Source of the DNA: Channallabes apus
Lineage: Eukaryota; Chordata; Actinopteri; Siluriformes; Clariidae
DNA length: 64,000 bases
Assembly (NCBI GenBank): GCA_030522415.1
Contig: CM060127.1
Span: 13,191,646 to 13,255,645, forward strand
Reading direction: 5' to 3'
A model generated the notes under the pieces. That model had not been told where the DNA came from. It worked only from the letters and a program-made list of their open reading frames with translations, and did no database searches. Of the stretch, positions 59,333-64,000 are shown one piece after another. The translations under genes were made by a program, and so were the position numbers. How positions within the stretch are numbered: the stretch's first letter is position 1; each line of letters starts with the position of its first letter.

Positions 59333-59961
59333 GTTCAGTTCAGTTCAATAGTGCTTTACTGACATGAATGTTGAAGAAAAACTTACATTGTTGCTAAAGC
59401 AGTTGTAGAAGGTGCAGTAATAGATTACATTATAAATAACTTATAGACATGGATAAACATTAAATATGAAAGAAAAATATAGTAGGTAAACAATAAGAAG
59501 AACAACAACAAAAAGTATCAATATTAACAACAACAACAACAACAACAAAATCTCTCTGTAACTGAACAGCAGTAAAGCTGAAAATGTGTCTCATGTGAAA
59601 ATGTGTCTCATGCTGTGTCTCATGCTGTGTCTCTCAAGCTTTCACACTTTGACACATATTTTGCAGTAGTGGAGACTTCTCCCTTTTTTCTAATTAACAT
59701 CTGTTAATTTGGGAAAATTTGGAGAAATGCATCTGTGCTTTGGTGTGCTTTGTAGCACTCAACTTTCTTCATTTTGGAATTTCAACGACTGTTAATTTGG
59801 GAACATTTCGGAAAATCTCTTCTATTCAAACAGATTAAGTTCAAACTGTGTAGAATATCAGTCATAATGAAAATACAAACTAAATAATATTAGTACTGTA
59901 TCAAGGGTAAAACTAATACATGGAAATTCAACAGTAATAACTAAGTGTTATAAATAAATAA

Positions 59962-59964
<3 letters not shown>

Positions 59965-60054
<90 letters not shown>
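59965..60054. repeat. (TG)45 microsatellite
   Basis: 90 nt uninterrupted, the longest dinucleotide run in the window. Confidence 0.98.
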
Positions 60055-60055
<1 letters not shown>

Positions 60056-60257
60056 TAAAGCAGGGGTACGTAGGTGGCTGATGTACGTTGGGTGTGATAC
60101 TGTAGGTGTGAGTGATTGAAGGGTGCCTGTGGTACAGTATGAAAGGAGGGTGTATGTGGTATGTATGTACGGGGTGGTGCATAATTGAGTTTGTAAGGTA
60201 TGAGTACAGAGGTATATGTTTGTTTGTGTGTGCGTGCGTGTGTGTGTAGGGAGCATT

Positions 60258-60370
60258 ATCAAATTCAAATTCAAATTCAAATTTTTTTTGTCACATACAC
60301 AGTCATACACAATATGATATGCAGTGAAATGCTTAGACAACTGCTCGTGACCTTAAAATAAAAGACTATG
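60258..60370 (+). repeat. Interspersed repeat, copy 3 of the 22480 family
   Basis: AAATTCAAATTCAAATT, TTGTCACATACACAGTCATA, ATGCAGTGAAATGCTTAGAC, GACCTTAAAATAAAAGAC. Confidence 0.78.
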
Positions 60371-62783
60371 AGTACAAGACATTGCTGTATGGTGGAAAAA
60401 TGGGAATGACTACCCAGGGCCCCAATGGCAGGAATGCCCTTGCAAGGATGGAATGAAATGTGAGATGGATCAAGATACTGTATCTATATATAGAGCCCAG
60501 AGGTGTGTGCTACTGTATGCCCTTGAGTAGCAGGTATCAGAAGCGGGTGTGAATACAGGGTATTGAAGTAGTGTGCAGTATGTGCTGTACCTAACTAGGT
60601 ACTAATTACATTTTATGTGAGCACACAAATTTACTAAGTAGTACCTATTTACAGTACTGTAGGTACTAATTGCTACCATCAATACCCTGTTCTTATAGTC
60701 CTCAAACATTGAGCACAGTGAGCACACCCAATACTCCATACTATAGAAATATGCACATATATGTCAGTGTTTGTCCTTGTTGTTATAAGTTATAATATAG
60801 CATGTTTTGTACTGGAGAGGTAAAAATTTAAAGGAAAAAAATGTGGGAGTGAATAAATCCCTTCACTTTATTACATTTAGTTGTTTTTACAGTAGGTATA
60901 AGATGAAGTCATACTTGTGATAAAATATATTATGATGCATAGTTTGAATTTCTAAAATGTTCCCTCTTACAAGACCTCACACACTGATGAAGTGTACAGT
61001 GGAATGATTTTAAGAGAAAATGTTTCTGACCCATGCTTTGGAAGTTTAGTAAAATAACATAACTTTGTCAGCGCCCTCTGCAGTTCAGGTGTGCCTTGGA
61101 TCACTCATCTCATGTGGAAATTGGATTATAAGGTTTGGTAATAAATATTAAGAACATATGACACTTCTTAGTGAGTAGGAATCAAACATAACCATAACAT
61201 TACCTCTATAGCTTGTCCAAAATATTATAATGTTAATGATATAGTGTTTCAACATCATTACTTAGCTGGTTAGCATTATCTTTTATTTTATTTATTTTTT
61301 ATTTTTATTTAATCTTATTAACTTATGCAGAAAATACATACAAAATCATGCACTGCTTTCATACAATTCAGAGATGTAATAATACAAACGTCCTAATAAG
61401 CCATGGGATGAGTGATAATCAAATAAATCCTTTATTTAATTTTTTAATTAAACAAAGACAAACAATGTTCCATCTTGTTCCATCTTTACTCCTTTACTGT
61501 AATATAAGGGAGTTGGAGGGTAAGAGTCTGCAACAAATATTCCCCTCCCTGGAAATACAGTATATCTACCATTTCAGTGGCTGTTTCTTGTAGTGTCGGG
61601 TTGCCAGCTCAATATTTGGTTGTACAGTAGCTGAGCGGTTGGGGGTGAAGGACCTTGCCCAACAGTGACAGCTTATCGGGACCAGGGTTCAAAAAAGAGC
61701 TGCCAATGCCCGTATATGATATAGAAAACACCAAAGTCAAAATAAATAATAATAAAAAACTTATTACAAAACAAAAAAAATAAATTTTTGACTTCCCAGG
61801 TTGCATAAGTGTACACTCACTTAAGTGTTAAGTGTTAAGTGTTAACTAAAACTTTGTTACAGTTCCTTTTGCACTTAATGCATTACTTTTTTGGAATGAT
61901 AAGAGCCTACAGCATATTTCCATTCAGCAATTTCATTCAACTTTTGCTTGCAAAAATGCTCCAGATCTAAAAAAAAAAATAATAAAATAATAATAAATTC
62001 CTTTCATTTTGAGCTTTCTAACAGAAACCTGTCTCAGCTGAAGAGGACCACATCTGTAGCGCAATGCTGCCATTACCATGCATTACCCTTGATACGATGT
62101 TCTTTGGATGATAATCTGTCTTGTTTTAGCATCAAAATATCTTTTGCAGTTTTGCCGAAAAAGTTGTACCACGCTTTGGTCACACCATGAAACATTTTGC
62201 CAAATGCTTTTGGCAAAATGGAAGCAGGCTTCTCACAAAGCCCAGATATACAGTATGAAGAGTGTGGGAGCTTGTTGTCTAATGCATTGAGTCACAAGTA
62301 CTTACCAGATACTTTTTCAGCTCTTTAAATGTCTCTTTCTCACGGATATGTGATTGTTTTGCTGTAGTGCCAGTTTTGGAGAAATGTGCTATTCTGTTCT
62401 TGGTAGGGATACATCTCAACAATGTTAATTTGGATCCAGTACATGCTTTATAAGCTCTCTGCATAGAACTGGCTTGGATGAAACCAAGAAAATTCTACAA
62501 AATTCCACACCAAAGCTGATCTTTTTATGGGTTAATCAATTCACTACTAATGACCGAAATATGTTCATTAATTTAGTCAATGCTCTTCTTAAATCTATTA
62601 TAAAAAGGTGTGCATAATTATGCAACCAGGTTAGCATAAGGTTTTATCAGAATTGTGTAGAAGTTTTATATACAGCACGTGCCATTAATAAACATTAACT
62701 GCATACAACTGAATCAAGTCCCTGACTCGGAAGTTTAATGATAGCCACTGGTCCATCCTGTCTTTGATGCTCCTAAATACACA
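60371..62783. other. No recognised gene upstream of plpp3
   Basis: At about 61950-62650 the sequence looks like an unclassified transposon remnant (TACCACGCTTTGGTCACACC, AAACATTTTGCCAAATGC, GTGTGCATAATTATGCAACC), judged only from resemblance to fish repeats. Confidence 0.35.
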
Positions 62784-63257
62784 TACACCGATCAGCCATA
62801 ACATTCAAGTTTCCCCTTGTGCCACTAAAACAGCTCTGATCCTTCAAGACATGACTCCACAAGATGAAGTTGTGCTATGGTGTTTGACACCAGGACTTTA
62901 GCAGCAGATCCTTTAAGTGCTGTAAGTTACAAGGTGGAGCCGCCATGGATCAGACTTGTTTGTTCAGCACATCCGATGGATTCTCAATCGGATTGTGATT
63001 TGGAGAATTTGGGGGGGTGTATCAACAACTTTGGCCTCTTTGCTGGCTAAGCTCCAATACATGGCACGCTGTGATAAATATTGACTTTTTTCAGCAATTC
63101 ATGCTCTATTGTCTTTTCTTAGGTCCACACCATCATAAATAAGCTTTGCATGCTTGTGATCCTGTCACCAGTTTACTGGTATATAACTTATACTGAATGC
63201 TATTCAAATCACCTGAAGGTAGTGTTGTGGAGTTAACGTTGTGGGTTGATCGATGTA
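62784..63257 (-). mobile_element. Tc1-like element, internally deleted
   Basis: The left end TACACCGATCAGCCATAACA and a right end whose complement is TACATCGATCAACCCACAAC are terminal inverted repeats. The interior keeps family phrases (GCAGCAGATCCTTTAAGTGC, ATGGATCAGACTTGTTTGT, ATCCTGTCACCAGTTTACTG). About 474 bp remain of an element that is normally well over 1 kb. Confidence 0.8.
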
Positions 63258-63280
63258 TAATTTTCATTCACAACATATAC

Positions 63281-64000
63281 TTGCAAAAGTGGCTTGCAAA
63301 AGTATTCGGCCCCCTTGAAGTTTTCCACATTTTGTCACATTACAGCCACAAACATGAATAAATTTTATTGGAATTCCACGTGAAAAAGACCAAGACAAAA
63401 TGGTGTACACGTGAGACGTGGAACGAAAATCATACATGAATCCAAACAGTTTTTACAAATAAATAACTGAAAAGTGGGGTGTGCGTAATTATTCAGCCCC
63501 CTGAGTCAATACTTTGTAGAACCACCTTTTGCTGCAATTACAGCTGCCAGTCTTTTAGGGTATGTCTCTACCAGCTTTGCACATCTAGAGACTGAAATCC
63601 TTGCCCATTCTTCTTTGCAAAACAGCTCCAGCTCAGTCAGATTAGATGGACAGCATTTGTGAACAGCAGTTTTCAGATCTTGCCACAGATTCTCGATTGG
63701 ATTTAGATCTGGACTTTGACTGGGCCATTCTAACACATGGATATGTTTTGTTTTAAACCATTCCATTGTTGCCCTGGCTTTATGTTTAGGGTCGTTGGCC
63801 TGCTGGAAGGTGAACCTCCGCCCCAATCTCAAACCTTCTGCAGACTCCAAGAGGTTTTCTTCCAAGATTGCTCTGTATTTGGCTCCATCCATCTTCCCAT
63901 CAACTCTGACCAGCTTCCCTGTCCCTGCTGAAGAGAAGCACTCCCAGAGCATGATGCTGCCACCACCATATTTGACAGTGGGGATGGTGTGTTCAGAGTG
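63281..64000 (-). mobile_element. Tc1-like transposon, cut by the window edge
   Basis: The terminal region begins CTTGCAAAAGTGGCTTGCAA after TA and includes GTGCGTAATTATTCAGCCCC, then the transposase 3' end. Relatively well preserved. Confidence 0.88.
63506..64000 (-). CDS. Tc1-like transposase, C-terminal part (partial)
   Basis: Cut-and-paste DDE/D transposase. The frame is open from the window edge (HSEHTIPTVKYGGGSIMLWE) to the stop at 63506, at least 164 codons, without stops or frameshifts. It includes the second catalytic Asp in QQANDPKHKA and the final Glu in SPDLNPIENLW, then the usual end KRLAAVIAAKGGSTKY. The N-terminal HTH domains and first Asp lie beyond 64000, so intactness of the whole gene cannot be judged. 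Confidence 0.9.
   Translation of the reverse strand, partial: HSEHTIPTVKYGGGSIMLWECFSSAGTGKLVRVDGKMDGAKYRAILEENLLESAEGLRLGRRFTFQQANDPKHKARATMEWFKTKHIHVLEWPSQSPDLNPIENLWQDLKTAVHKCCPSNLTELELFCKEEWARISVSRCAKLVETYPKRLAAVIAAKGGSTKY

Overview
The window looks like nuclear DNA of a ray-finned fish. The grounds are very dense (CA)n/(GA)n microsatellites, tRNA-derived SINEs of the teleost V-SINE type, many Tc1/mariner remnants, a chromodomain Ty3/gypsy retrotransposon, and a vertebrate gene with canonical GT-AG introns. I cannot name the species from sequence alone.

One cellular gene is supported. It is a phospholipid phosphatase (lipid phosphate phosphatase) most like PLPP3, on the minus strand in six coding exons: exon 1 at 58757-58556, exon 2 at 23250-23093, exon 3 at 21434-21151, exon 4 at 20731-20674, exon 5 at 13283-13107 and exon 6 at 13022-12915. 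All five junctions keep frame and give a predicted 328-residue protein with the three phosphatase signature motifs. Intron 1 is about 35 kb and intron 4 about 7.4 kb. Introns 2, 3 and 5 are about 1.7 kb, 419 bp and 84 bp. A GC-rich stretch around exon 1 is the probable promoter.

Intron 4 carries a complete 5,054-bp chromovirus-type Ty3/gypsy element (13743-18796) in the opposite orientation to the gene. It has 406/411-bp LTRs, a 5-bp target duplication AAAGG, gag, protease, RT/RNase H, integrase and a C-terminal chromodomain. It seems to use self-priming: 11 nt just after the 5' LTR are exactly complementary to 11 nt inside the LTR, which lie 30 nt downstream of a TATA-like box. Its coding region is broken by a 1-nt deletion in gag, a deletion in the RT fingers and a frame-shifting deletion between RNase H and integrase.

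The rest is intron 1 and flanking DNA. It holds SINEs (two with clear 12-bp target duplications), Tc1 and mariner remnants, TA-flanked MITEs, a probable Harbinger MITE, minisatellites, snap-back inverted repeats, a 1.4-kb purine tract and long CA/TG runs. A partial Tc1 transposase runs off the right edge. From about 1 to 12,000 I recognise no cellular gene.

The observations I would look at first are the self-priming retroelement and the microsatellites abutting splice sites. A (UG)13 run sits 11 nt upstream of exon 3, and a CA-rich run begins just after the exon 2 donor at the other end of the same intron, so the two could pair. I found no wholly new biological system.
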